DNA from: Liolophura sinensis
Lineage: Eukaryota; Mollusca; Polyplacophora; Chitonida; Chitonidae
Length of the DNA stretch: 62,000 nucleotides
Reading direction: 5' to 3'
Assembly: GCF_032854445.1 (NCBI RefSeq)
Contig: NW_027018001.1
Coordinates: 1 to 62,000, forward strand
Below, one piece after another: positions 45,143 through 55,102 of this stretch; the stretch's first letter is position 1, and the number at the start of each line of letters is the position of its first letter. The position numbers and the translations under genes are program-made. The notes beneath the pieces are model-generated. The model saw only the letters and a list, made by a program, of their open reading frames with translations, was not told the DNA's origin and made no database searches.

Positions 45143-46733
45143 CATGCTATAGGATAGACACTCAGACAGACGGACAGCACTAGTACCTCTTTATTTTTGG
45201 AATACAATCTCATACACCACGTGAATGCCTTTGTGATTTACTATAGTAGGACGATCCAGGGCAAACCGCAATCCAATCTGAGAATATCAAACTTCACAAC
45301 ACAGAATAATCCACACAAACCATGGTATTTTAGCTGTAGTTTACCACAGGCGTGTTAGAGCTCTTCAGTTTGGGGTACACCTTAGACATACCTAAGCTAA
45401 CTGGAGACCCATACCGAATCACCGTGGCGTGGACTTTGTTCTATTTACTTCGTGCTAGGTCAGGACAGGTTGTAGAGATACCTGTGCTTTGGTGTGAGTT
45501 AAGATTAAAGCATACGCGCAAGCGTACGGAACCTGAGACGGCTTATTGATCGACCATAAAGGTTTGTGTGCTAAAACCCACGTAGTCTCTTAATTCTACC
45601 TGGACTCGAATTGACGGTTACCATGACTACACCTATTTTAAACGACAGCCTAGTTCTAGTCACGACGTACGGTCGTGGATTTAAACATACCTCACAGTAT
45701 ATGAAAGCAAGCACTTCTAATACATATGACAGAAAAGCGCACGCACTGCCACGTTTCAAAAGAGGCTGGAACAAAATAGGTCGAGCAGAGCTATATGCTG
45801 ATAAAGGCATAGACAGAAATAGCCTGAATTCGCAGAATTCCATTATTGGTTTCTATAAAATGTTTAAATGTAGGACATAGGGTCGATGTGACCTGATTGA
45901 CGCAGGTGTTCTTTAGAATACATTCCCCGATGCAGTAGCTGGGTTGGTAACATATACTAGCCCTGTGTTTCAACGGCAATCTAAAGCTCACTGGGAAATG
46001 GCACATAGTAAAACAAGAATATATGAGCTTGAACAAAATGATAAAATTGATAAAATGAGCATTTATTTTATATGGTTTATTATATACAAAATCAAAGGCA
46101 AGTACAGAACTTTCACACAATAGTCACTAAGGGATAAACTATTCATAATTTATACACTGAAAACTAATGATATCATCTGGCATACGAAAAGAGTCAAACT
46201 CGAACACATGCATGTAGTTGTTGCAATATGCGTGTCAGTATTTCGTGCTTTACAAGAATATTTGACATGTAAAACGGTGCCAAACTGTCCAATATAAATA
46301 CGTGTATGAAAGCTCTCGGACAGAATGTATTTGAACTGTGCAGAAAAAATAACTAATACACAAGACAAAATCTATAATGTTGATAGCACTTTTAAAATCA
46401 CAACAAACACCAAAACATTCACCTCCTGTTTTCCTTTTCTTTTTCTCTACTAACTATATCTAAAGCAAACTACATAAGGTAATAATCCGATTGGATTTAC
46501 TGATTATGGATGAATATATATTCATCACAATTTCCACCAAAACTTCTGCTACAATCTTTCCAAAGATTTGTTATTTTCATGATCGAGGATAATATTTAGC
46601 CTATTGCAAATACTGAATATGGACAAGAAATAATGTGGACAATATCTATGCAAAGACATCAGACTCTCTACTCTGTTTCCGAAAATAATGTTTTTAATTA
46701 TAGAGATATATTCACATACCATTCAGTTGGTAG
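45143..46733. other. No gene assigned; open frames at 45.35-45.88 kb
   Basis: 45352-45880 is more balanced in composition and open on both strands (plus 45611-45880, minus 45571-45843) without a recognised domain or clear splice sites. It may be an old coding repeat. The remainder is AT-rich. Confidence 0.35.
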
Positions 46734-46875
46734 GGCCAGGGCTTAGTTTTAAGATGCATACTCTGTGTTAAGGAACCCTTAACTATAAGAGCAGTTCTTA
46801 TCTCTTTTGCACACGTTGTCATCGTAGTTAAGTGCTTACTTAGCTATTAATGCGCTTCATGAAACCAGGACCTGC
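46734..46875. mobile_element. Possible small MITE
   Basis: The left end 'ggccagggcttagttttaag' and the reverse complement of the right end ('gcaggtcctggtttcatgaa') are imperfect inverted copies about 140 bp apart. The interior has further 'ttaagtgcttac' / 'ggaacccttaac' motifs. The 'cctggtttcatgaa' end is one I remember from non-autonomous elements in marine invertebrates. Low identity keeps this tentative. Confidence 0.45.
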
Positions 46876-48145
46876 ACTTATAACCTACAGTATGCGACCT
46901 ATGCTGTAGAGAAGACAGCAGCATATCGATATCAACCTTATATCTTAACAGTGAGAAAATGTCATTCTAGTGTTCACACACCATTAAGAACTATCAAAAG
47001 TGGTATTAATCGTTTAAAAGCAAACGAAAGGCCAAATGACAAAAAAGGCTGATAACTGACTGATAGAAATTCAGCCAAGAAGATCATTTTCTTTAATTTA
47101 CAGGCAAGCACCGGAGGGGTCTCACCATTGTATGGTAAACATCACCGATCCACCTAATCTAACCTAGACAGCACCTTGACATTTCTATATGTCTTCCCTT
47201 GTGTATTTTCCCCTAAATATGCATGTTCATATTAAGTGCACAACATCCAGTTCAGCTCAACTCTACTGTTAGCTGTATCCTACATGGACAGTTGTAAAGA
47301 TTATCACAGAAAAGAGTGGGACAGATGTAATCCCAGATGCCAAAGACAGCAGCAGAAAAGGCGCAGATAACATTGTGTATGCCAGGACGCCAAAACTCAA
47401 CAAAAACACAACAATATGGTGCATTCAGAATACACTTCTCAGAAATAAATTGATAAAACTTCTTCTTTACAGCTCAACTTTTCGCATATTTTTACCCCTG
47501 CAGATATGCGGGCTCCAGAGTGGACGACAGAATTATATTATCTTAAAGTTTGGTTATCACGTGGTTAGAAACAAAATATCACTGGGTTAAACCTCCAAGG
47601 AACAGGTTCTTTTTCTCACTATATAATTCGCTGTAAAAGACAACTCATCAGGATACACACAACATTCACCGTTTATTTTGACCTTGGAGGGTTTTTTTGT
47701 TTTTTGGTGATGGCTTTGTACTTCATTTGAAGATCTGCATCTTTATGTCCACTCAGCGCTCATATCCTCTAATATTCCAGGTTTCTTCTAGCTCGATCAG
47801 GGTTTTCCGTTCGTTGGCTTCATGTGGACATCATTCTTTGGTTCTTCTGTGTTTTTACCCTCCTAGAAAAATGAATAATAAGGAAACTAATTTAGTTAGT
47901 ACATGTGAAAATGGTACGTACACGTGTAAGATGAACACCGATCAGTTGATGACTGCAATTCTTTTGGTTGCTGGAGAAAGTCATCATTAAAATGTGCCAA
48001 TTGTACATACCCTAGATGTAAACAATTGTACATGTAAATGCACTGACTGCTCCTGGGCAACATCATCATCCTATTGAATATATTAAACAACTGATTTCCC
48101 AAAGATGTGTGACGCAAAGCGAACTGAGAAATCGCCAAGATTTAC
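46876..48145. other. Downstream flank of the membrane-protein gene
   Basis: No exon was recognised. If the AAG|GTAGGT at 48184/48185 is used as a donor, further 3' exons on the minus strand should lie here or lower, but none could be picked out. Confidence 0.45.
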
Positions 48146-48151
48146 TTTATT
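48146..48151 (-). terminator. AATAAA polyadenylation signal
   Basis: A canonical AATAAA on the minus strand begins only six bases after the TAA at 48158-48160. It fits the end of the membrane-protein gene, though the 3' untranslated region would be unusually short. Confidence 0.55.
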
Positions 48152-48157
48152 AAAAAC

Positions 48158-48288
48158 TTAATGCGCATATGATTGTTTACCTACCTTGCAATAAATAATC
48201 AATGCAACAATAAACGCAACTCCATCTAGTGCAAACAAGACGCTGCCGGAAATCCCCAGTCCTGAAATGCGTGAAGCTGATTCCGATG
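48158..48288 (-). CDS. Membrane protein: third transmembrane exon and stop
   Basis: After a good acceptor ('ctttattattacag') the frame (phase 1) reads 'SESASRISGLGISGSVLFAL', then 'DGVAFIVALIIYCK', a single hydrophobic helix ending in a Cys-Lys. Reading on gives 'VGKQSYAH' and a TAA at 48158-48160 with AATAAA six bases later, so this can be the last exon with a ten-residue cytoplasmic tail. Alternatively AAG|GTAGGT at 48185/48184 is a strong donor and the gene continues. A splice isoform choice between the two is possible. Joining from the exon above gives '..CAEA|SESAS' in frame. Confidence 0.68.
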
Positions 48289-48682
48289 CTGTAATAATAA
48301 AGGAGAAAACTAAGAGATCCCTACTAGCGATTCGCTGATGTGGTTCGTCTTAGTGGCTTCATATATTTTTCACCTCAATTAAAATGTACACTGTGGTATT
48401 AATATTGATTAAACAGAAGGAACATAGTAAAACACTCAAATCCCTTGGTGGAAAGGGAATGAAGTTAAAAGATATAACTGTAATTTTGTATGAAGTCGCT
48501 GTTCTTGAAATGCTTAAAATGCTGTTTTGTCATTACATTCGATAAATAACATACTAACATTGCCAATGGACCAGGTCTCCAAGAAAAATAATTGTGGTCA
48601 GATTTTGTATGTAAAATATAGCATAAAAATAATCACTCACTGGCACATTTATTTGTATCCATTCGTTTAAAAAATGTTATAC

Positions 48683-48802
48683 CTTCGGCGCATTTTATTT
48701 GGAAACAAAGGTCATCCAGGTCCAATACGACCAGGATGATAACGACCACACCGACGAGAGCTGTAGTGCCAAGTATCGCTATTATTCCCTTCCTGCATGA
48801 TC
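48683..48802 (-). CDS. Membrane protein: second transmembrane exon
   Basis: A 120-nt exon in phase 1-1 between 'atattctgtttag' and GAAG|GTATAA. It reads 'SCRKGIIAILGTTALVGVVV', then 'IILVVLDLDDLCFQIKCAE'. One clear hydrophobic helix is preceded by Arg-Lys and followed by an acidic stretch with two cysteines, so by the positive-inside rule the N-side is cytoplasmic and the acidic side extracellular. Removing the exon would not shift the frame. No known family recognised. Confidence 0.72.
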
Positions 48803-49173
48803 CTAAACAGAATATGGAAAATTTCAATTAGCAAATTGAACACAGTCATCTTATATTTCATATGTGTTTGGTCAAAGACTTCGAAACATTATGTCCCCCG
48901 TAAGACAGCCTAAAGGTAACAGTTCCTATCCGTGCCTTGACATATCGAGCATGCTTGACACCGTTAAATCTACAGACAGTGTAGAAAAATGTACAGTTAT
49001 ATTTGGAATATACATTTAAACATGGTCATGCATTTTTACTAAATGACCAATATATTGATGATAAGTTCACTAATGCCACATATGGTGTCAAGGAGGGGGA
49101 TATAACAGTTATAGTATATAAATAATATAGTAAGTTTGTAAAGAAAACTGAGACCATAATTTGCACCATGTAC

Positions 49174-49281
49174 CTTTAGGTCCTCGCTTTATCAGAATTC
49201 CCAGAAATGTTATACAACCAAACTCCAGGAGGCCCGCTAGCACTAACACAGCAATCAATCCACATTCTTGTTCAGGTAACA
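49174..49281 (-). CDS. Membrane protein: first transmembrane exon
   Basis: A 108-nt exon in phase 1-1 between 'tattctttctttag' and AAAG|GTACAT. It reads 'LPEQECGLIAVLVLAGLLEF', then 'GCITFLGILIKRGPK'. The helix (about residues 7-30 of the exon) is followed by Lys-Arg-Gly-Pro-Lys, a typical cytoplasmic flank, so the preceding stalk would be extracellular. It joins to the next exon as 'KRGPKG|SCRKG', a short basic cytoplasmic turn. The plus-strand open frame over the same bases is a shadow. Confidence 0.72.
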
Positions 49282-49699
49282 CTAAAGAAAGAATACATGC
49301 GGTTAAAATTGCGTTAGCGAGCTGTTTTTACACAAAATCAGTTTGGAGCATTGAATACGGTAACATTTCTCTCCAATGCATTCAAACGTTATATGTGCCA
49401 CTAAATGTTCAGTTTGCTAAAATCTTTTCATAATGTTGCCTTAGAAATGCTCTTTATATTTGCATAGAAACCAAAAGAGTATATGTGCCAGCTGAAAAAG
49501 TACGCAAACCACAATTCGTCAAATCTCACGTCAGTTAGATGCCTATTCTGAACCAAACGGTACGTTTATTCGAGTTTAAACGTAAATATATTTTTAATAA
49601 TCAACAAACCTGTGCATGTTAAATAATTAGTATGACATAATGGACACAAAGGAACAATATTTGTACATGTATATATGTAACATGAATTGGAGAAAATGG

Positions 49700-49726
49700 T
49701 AACACACATACCTAGTACATGAGCGG
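49700..49726 (-). pseudogene. Dead microexon unit 1
   Basis: Aligned with the units at 50056, 50962 and 52140 this keeps the donor (CTAG|GTATGTGTG), but the acceptor position reads 'aaatttcat', lacking AG. The would-be 15 nt (49712-49726) read 'AHVL' in phase 1. The surrounding few hundred bases match the next unit with a 344-bp offset. It is a decayed duplicate of a stalk exon. Confidence 0.6.
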
Positions 49727-50055
49727 ATGAAATTTAAAATGAAATTTGCAATTAGAAGAAAAATCACACATTTGATAAAATTAGACATTTCAAACAACTA
49801 AATACTGACTATTCAGACAAGGACTAGGCGAAACATATTAATGGCATTTACGTTTTTCCCAAATATTTCATTGGAATAAACTGCAATCAGTATGAACATC
49901 CGTACAAAGCACTATAACAATAAAATTACACCAAAGCATTGAACACAAATCTTCCCCCAAAGTACATAGGCTTCAGTCTGGACACAACAGAGCATTACTT
50001 GTACATGTGTATATGTAACAACTGTGTGAATTGGAAAAAATGGCAACGGACATAC

Positions 50056-50070
50056 CTAGTTGTCGACGGC
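50056..50070 (-). CDS. Stalk microexon unit 2 (15 nt), perhaps decayed
   Basis: Bounded by 'ttttcaaattctag' and CTAG|GTATGT; 15 nt in phase 1-1 encode 'RRQL' plus split codons, not the Thr/Pro-rich content of the other units. Splice sites look usable, but the content suggests loss of selection or a different role. Confidence 0.42.
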   Translation of the reverse strand, partial: AVDN

Positions 50071-50961
50071 CTAGAATTTGAAAAGAAATCGCCATTAGAA
50101 GAAAAATCACACATTTGATAAAATTAGACATTTCAAACAACTAAATGCTGTCTACTCAGACACGGACTAAGTAAAACATATTAATGGTATTAACGTTTTT
50201 TCCCTAAATATTTCATCGGAATTAACTGTAATCAGTTAGAGCACTATATCAATACAATTGCACCAACGCATTGAACACAAACATTCTCCCAATCTGAACT
50301 GGGTGCATTCCTAAATGTTGTGTATAAACTCGCCAGCCAGATGACTGATCAATGGAAAAGACACCTCAAAATCAAAGTAAGCAACGCCAGAGAGATAAAG
50401 AAAACTAAATATATCAAAGAACTTTGGTCCATATTTTTAAATACTTTATAGAATAGAGTTAAATGCTTGAATTCTAAGGTGAGCTATATGTACTATGTTG
50501 CCATTAGAAGGGTACTCCGACTTAACGTCACATTTATGTGTAGTGTGTGTGAATATCATTTAAGACACCATGTATATGTGTACAAAATAAACCAATTCAA
50601 AATGCGTAAGTAATGACTCTACAAGTATTTAAAGAAAACATAAATTAAAACATATTGAAACATAGTTTTCAGTTGTTCGCCTGCTGAGATTTGACAGCTT
50701 TCCAAATGTTTTAAATAATATCATTTACCTTTGAAAACAGTGTATAATCCGCCAAAGAATTAAATAATTATCAAAAGTGACTGTGTACAAATGTACACTC
50801 CCACAATGGCTAGTGTATCAATAGTATACCCCGATACACATAACAATGTGAACAAACCCATGTAAAATAATTGGTATATCATACAGAGCACAAACGAGCA
50901 TTATTTGTACGTGCATATATGTAACGTGTGTATGAAATAGAGAAAATGGTAACACACATAC

Positions 50962-50976
50962 CTGCGGGTGTAGTGC
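50962..50976 (-). CDS. Stalk microexon unit 3 (15 nt)
   Basis: Acceptor 'ttcattttcaattccag', exon GCACTACACCCGCAG, donor GTATGTGTG. In phase 1-1 the whole codons read Thr-Thr-Pro-Ala. Length and phase equal those of the units at 52140 and 55088. It lies in the upstream-coordinate copy of the 1,178-bp duplication and differs from its twin by two bases (PA versus TT). Confidence 0.65.
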
Positions 50977-52139
50977 CTGGAATTGAAAATGAAATTGAAA
51001 TCAGAAGGGAAATCACACATTCGATAAAATTAGACTTTTCAAATAACTAAATATTATCTTACTCAGATACGGGCTAAGTAAAACCTATTAATGGTATTCA
51101 AGCCATACAAAGCAGTATGTCAGTAAAATGAAACCAATGTATTGAACACAAATATTCTCCCAAAGTACACAGTCTTCAAGCTGACTTGTAGATTACCTTT
51201 AAATATCAGAAAAGATCATGCGTTAGTGAAATAAAATACGTATAGGGAGATATATACAATAAGGAACACAATTTACTCAGGAATACAGTTGTGAGATTAC
51301 ATACACTATTTATAAAACGTAGAAGATACGTCAATTTCTGGTGATATTTCTCGAAAATACAATTATAATTATGTCTTTGAATAACGAATAAGGAGAGACT
51401 GTTCACGCTGTGTCATTATAATTGTCAAACACATCAACAGCATGCACGTGGGCGTGTTGCATGAGATGTATGTTAATCTGGATTAAAGGCATTCCTAAAT
51501 GTTGCGTATAAACTCGCCAGATGGCTGATTAATGGAAAAGACGCCTCATAATTAATGTAAACAGAGCCAGGCGGATACTGAAAGTTACATATATCAAATC
51601 ACTTCGGTTCATATTTTAATACTTTTTAGAATAGAATAAAATGCTTGAATTCTAAGGTGGGCTTTATGTACTATGTTACCAACAGAAGGGTACTCCGACT
51701 TAACGTCACATTTATGTGTAGTGTGTGTGAATATCATTTAAGACACCATGTATATGTGTACAAAATAAACCAATTCAAAATGCGTAAGTAATGACTCTAC
51801 AAGTATTTAAAGAAAACATAAATTAAAACATATTGAAACATAGTTTTCAGTTGTTCGCCTGCTGAGATTTGACAGCTTTCCAAATGTTTTAAATAATATC
51901 ATTTACCTTTGAAAACAGTGTATAATCCGCCAAAGAATTAAATAATTATCAAAAGTGACTGTGTACAAATGTACACTCCCACAATGGCTAGTGTATCAAT
52001 AGTATACCCCGATACACATAACAATGTGAACAAACCCATGTAAAATAATTGGTATATCATACAGAGCACAAACGAGCATTATTTGTACGTGCATATATGT
52101 AACGTGTGTATGAAATAGAGAAAATGGTAACACACATAC

Positions 52140-52154
52140 CTGTGGTTGTAGTGC
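52140..52154 (-). CDS. Stalk microexon unit 4 (15 nt)
   Basis: Acceptor 'ttcattttcaatttcag', exon GCACTACAACCACAG, donor GTATGTGTG. Phase 1-1 whole codons read Thr-Thr-Thr-Thr, suited to O-glycosylation in a mucin-like stalk. It sits at exactly +1178 from unit 3. Confidence 0.67.
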
Positions 52155-52870
52155 CTGAAATTGAAAATGAAATTGCAATCAGAAGGGAAATCACACATTC
52201 GATAAAATTAGACTTTTCAAATAACTAAATATTATCTTACTCAGATACGGGCTAAGTAAAACCTATTAATGGTATTCAAGCCATACAAAGCAGTATGTCA
52301 GTAAAATGAAACCAATGCACAGAACACAAATATTCTCCCAAAGTACACAGTCTTCAAGCTGACTTGTAGATTACCTTTAAATATCAGAAAAGATCATGCG
52401 TTAGTGAAATAAAATACGTATAGGGAGATATATACAATAAGGAACACAATTTACTCAGGAATACAGTTGTGAGATTACATACACTATTTATAAAACGTAG
52501 AAGATACGTCAATTTCTGGTGATATTTCTCGAAAATACAATTATAATTATGTCTTTGAATAACGAATAAGGAGAGACTGTTCACACTGTGTCCTTATAAT
52601 TGTCAAACACATCAACAGCATGCACGTGGGCGTGTTGCATGAGATGTATGTTAATCTAGATTGAAGGCATTCCTAAATGTTGCGTATAAACTCGCCAGAT
52701 GGCTGATTAATGGAAAAGACACCTCATAATTAATGTAAACAGAGCCAGGCGGATACTGAAAGTTACATATATCAAATCACTTCGGTTCATATTTTAATAC
52801 TTTTTAGAATAGAATTAAATGCTTGAATTCTAAGATGGGCTTTATGTACTATGTTACCATAAGAAGGGTA

Positions 52871-55087
52871 CTCCAAGGTGACGTCACATTTTTTCCACAT
52901 ATATGTGTAGTGTATATGAACATTTAAGTCATCATGTCTTTGTCTGCAACTGGAACAATTCAAAATGCGTAAATATCTACTGTATATAAGCACCGTAAAT
53001 CCAATCGTAGATTTTGAATATTGCAATGCAATTTTAAAGACAAAAACTAAAGATATTTCAGCATAGTTTTCACTTGTTCGTATGCTGAGCCGTATTTGCA
53101 TATTTATACCAGGTCGACCATGAGTGGGCTGTTTTAAATAATATCTCTTATGTTTGAAAATAGTATATAATTCGGCAAAGAATTATATAATTATCGAAAG
53201 AAGTTGCGCGTTAATGCACTTGTCAAACATCTTGTAAACAAAGACAGACTCACCTTATCTGTCTGACATATATCTGTTTTCGATGTACCAGTAAATGTCA
53301 GGATATGTTTATACGAATGGTATCTATATTATTACATAGTGTTAGAGCTGGAAAGCTTTTGACAGAGCGATAACAATAGCTGCACATAGCATTAAAGTTT
53401 ATTAAAATACACTACATTCTAAATCTAACTTTAACAGTGACTGTGTACAATTGTGCACATCGACAATGGCATGTGTATCAACTGTAAACCTAATATACAA
53501 TTTGGGTACTGCTGGTACACACAATTATGTGGACATGCATTATTGCCACAATAGTGGATGAGATGGTGAGAACAGCCATACACAGTAGGCTTTTACAGAG
53601 TACTGACAGACACTATGTAAGGGTTTTCACCTGAGCTTGAGGAGTTTGATCGCCGTTATACACCTGGTAAGCGCTAACATAATAGACCGAGGGCTTGAAC
53701 CCGAGGTTTATTATGTTACTGCTTACAAGGCGTATAAACCGAGATCAAACACCTCGAGCGAATGGCGATAACTTTCTTACAGGATGACGCCTTTGTTCGA
53801 CCACGAGTACTTCATTTTGCGTATTGTCCAGTTTCGATGGATGGTTCTTAAGACATACATTGGCTTCAGAAATAATCTCGAGGTAGTTTGTTTTCGTCAG
53901 ATATGTACAATACTGATGCATGTAACTCAACCCCAAGTTCAAAACCTATATGCAATCTAAATACACTGGCGCTATTCATGTCGACTAGAAGTCTAGGAGA
54001 AAAACACGGACTCAAAAGCTATCAATTTAGGTTGGTCCGATGACAAGTGTAATTATGATTAATATACCTGGATTTTACTTTTTATGCCTGTTTTACACAG
54101 GACATCAACAAACCCATTAATATGTCCCTCAATGCACATGTGAGATACACAGCACACATTATCAAGACGACAAACTTAGCAAATACCTAGACATTCCATC
54201 TTCTTTTTTTGTAATACAATGACATTGGGTAGAAAATGCAGAACTTTTTTGAATTGTCCACCTATCAGCGCAGACAACGACACAATATAACCCTTCTGTA
54301 TCCCCAGAAGAACATTTAGGAACTTTCTGGAAAAAATAGTGACAAATTAATTACTTTTGATGTCTGTTATATCTTGTAAGCTCTGTGATTTCCAAAAACG
54401 TAAACTGTGGTGTTCTAGATGCACACGGGACCGTTCTATATGATAATTTATACATGTCAGGAACAGAAAGAAATTTGCACGCTTGCCCATGTTATTTGTA
54501 AGCCATAATCATTGATTCGTCAATGAGAAGGCATAGCCTAAATTCTTGTGTACAAGGCGCCGATTATTTATGTTCATTATCCAATTGTTGTGTTTCTTTT
54601 GGCAGTACATATCAGATGACGTGCAATTCTAGCGTATCGGTATGGTCTCAACTTATCCAAAACCACCACTGGAACGTACAAGCGACGTATAACCCCCTTG
54701 TACACGGCTTACCAGTGCTGTTGTTCCCAGAAACTGACAATATGCAAAACAATCAATATCGCCAATGTATATGTACATGCAATATAGGTTGACGTAACGT
54801 CATATGTGCAAATTGCCTACATAATTTTTTTTTGACCGCAACTATTAATCTAATATAAGCACATGTTTTGTAATGTATGTCGACTCATTCTTTTCTGAGT
54901 AAAGATGCATTTTCTATGTCGGTATCTAATGACTTTTTTTTTCTATAACAGAAATATGTTATATCTAGAATTAAATATTATCATATCATAAATATATCTC
55001 TCTTGCATAACTCAAAGGCGTAATATATTTGAAAAGGAATATGTGACATTTACAGCTGTAAATGTTATTATTACAACTCATACTTAC
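52871..55087. other. Intron; degraded third repeat unit, then no feature
   Basis: To about 53650 this follows the duplicated unit at reduced identity. The microexon position (about 53575-53600) reads 'gccatacacagtaggctttt' and has lost usable splice sites. The rest to 55087 is AT-rich, with chance frames at 53745-53942 and 54523-54792. Confidence 0.5.
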
Positions 55088-55102
55088 AGGGCGTCGAAGG
55101 TA
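55088..55102 (-). CDS. Stalk microexon unit 5 (15 nt)
   Basis: Acceptor 'ctgttttccttttcag', exon TACCTTCGACGCCCT, donor GTAAGTATG (near-consensus). Phase 1-1 whole codons read Pro-Ser-Thr-Pro. The flanking intron is not obviously homologous to the other units, so this is an older member or an independent one. Confidence 0.66.

Larger units (their letters stand above)
50510..52870. repeat. 1,178-bp tandem duplication (two near-identical copies)
   Basis: Everything from about 50510 to 51687 recurs at +1178 (for example 'attctaaggt' at 50471, 51649 and 52827; a 66-codon non-coding frame at 51206 and 52384 is identical). Identity is very high, so the event is recent. A third, older and more diverged unit continues from 52827 to about 53650, with small indels and a lost microexon. 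Each recent copy carries one 15-nt stalk exon (50962-50976 and 52140-52154). The start of the upstream flank (50290-50470) matches 51480-51648 at lower identity. Confidence 0.93.

Noticed and set aside
45352-45880. Gene on either strand at 45.4-45.9 kb
   Set aside because: Open on both strands without domain, splice sites or a clear start; left unassigned.
51206-52584. Two identical 66-codon minus-strand frames as paralogous genes
   Set aside because: They are identical because of the recent 1,178-bp duplication; there are no splice sites or coding texture, and they fall in intron.
53260-53290. Extra 20-nt exon near 53.27 kb (minus)
   Set aside because: It has a donor-like GTGAGT, but the enclosed length breaks the phase-1 pattern and there is no Ser/Thr/Pro content.
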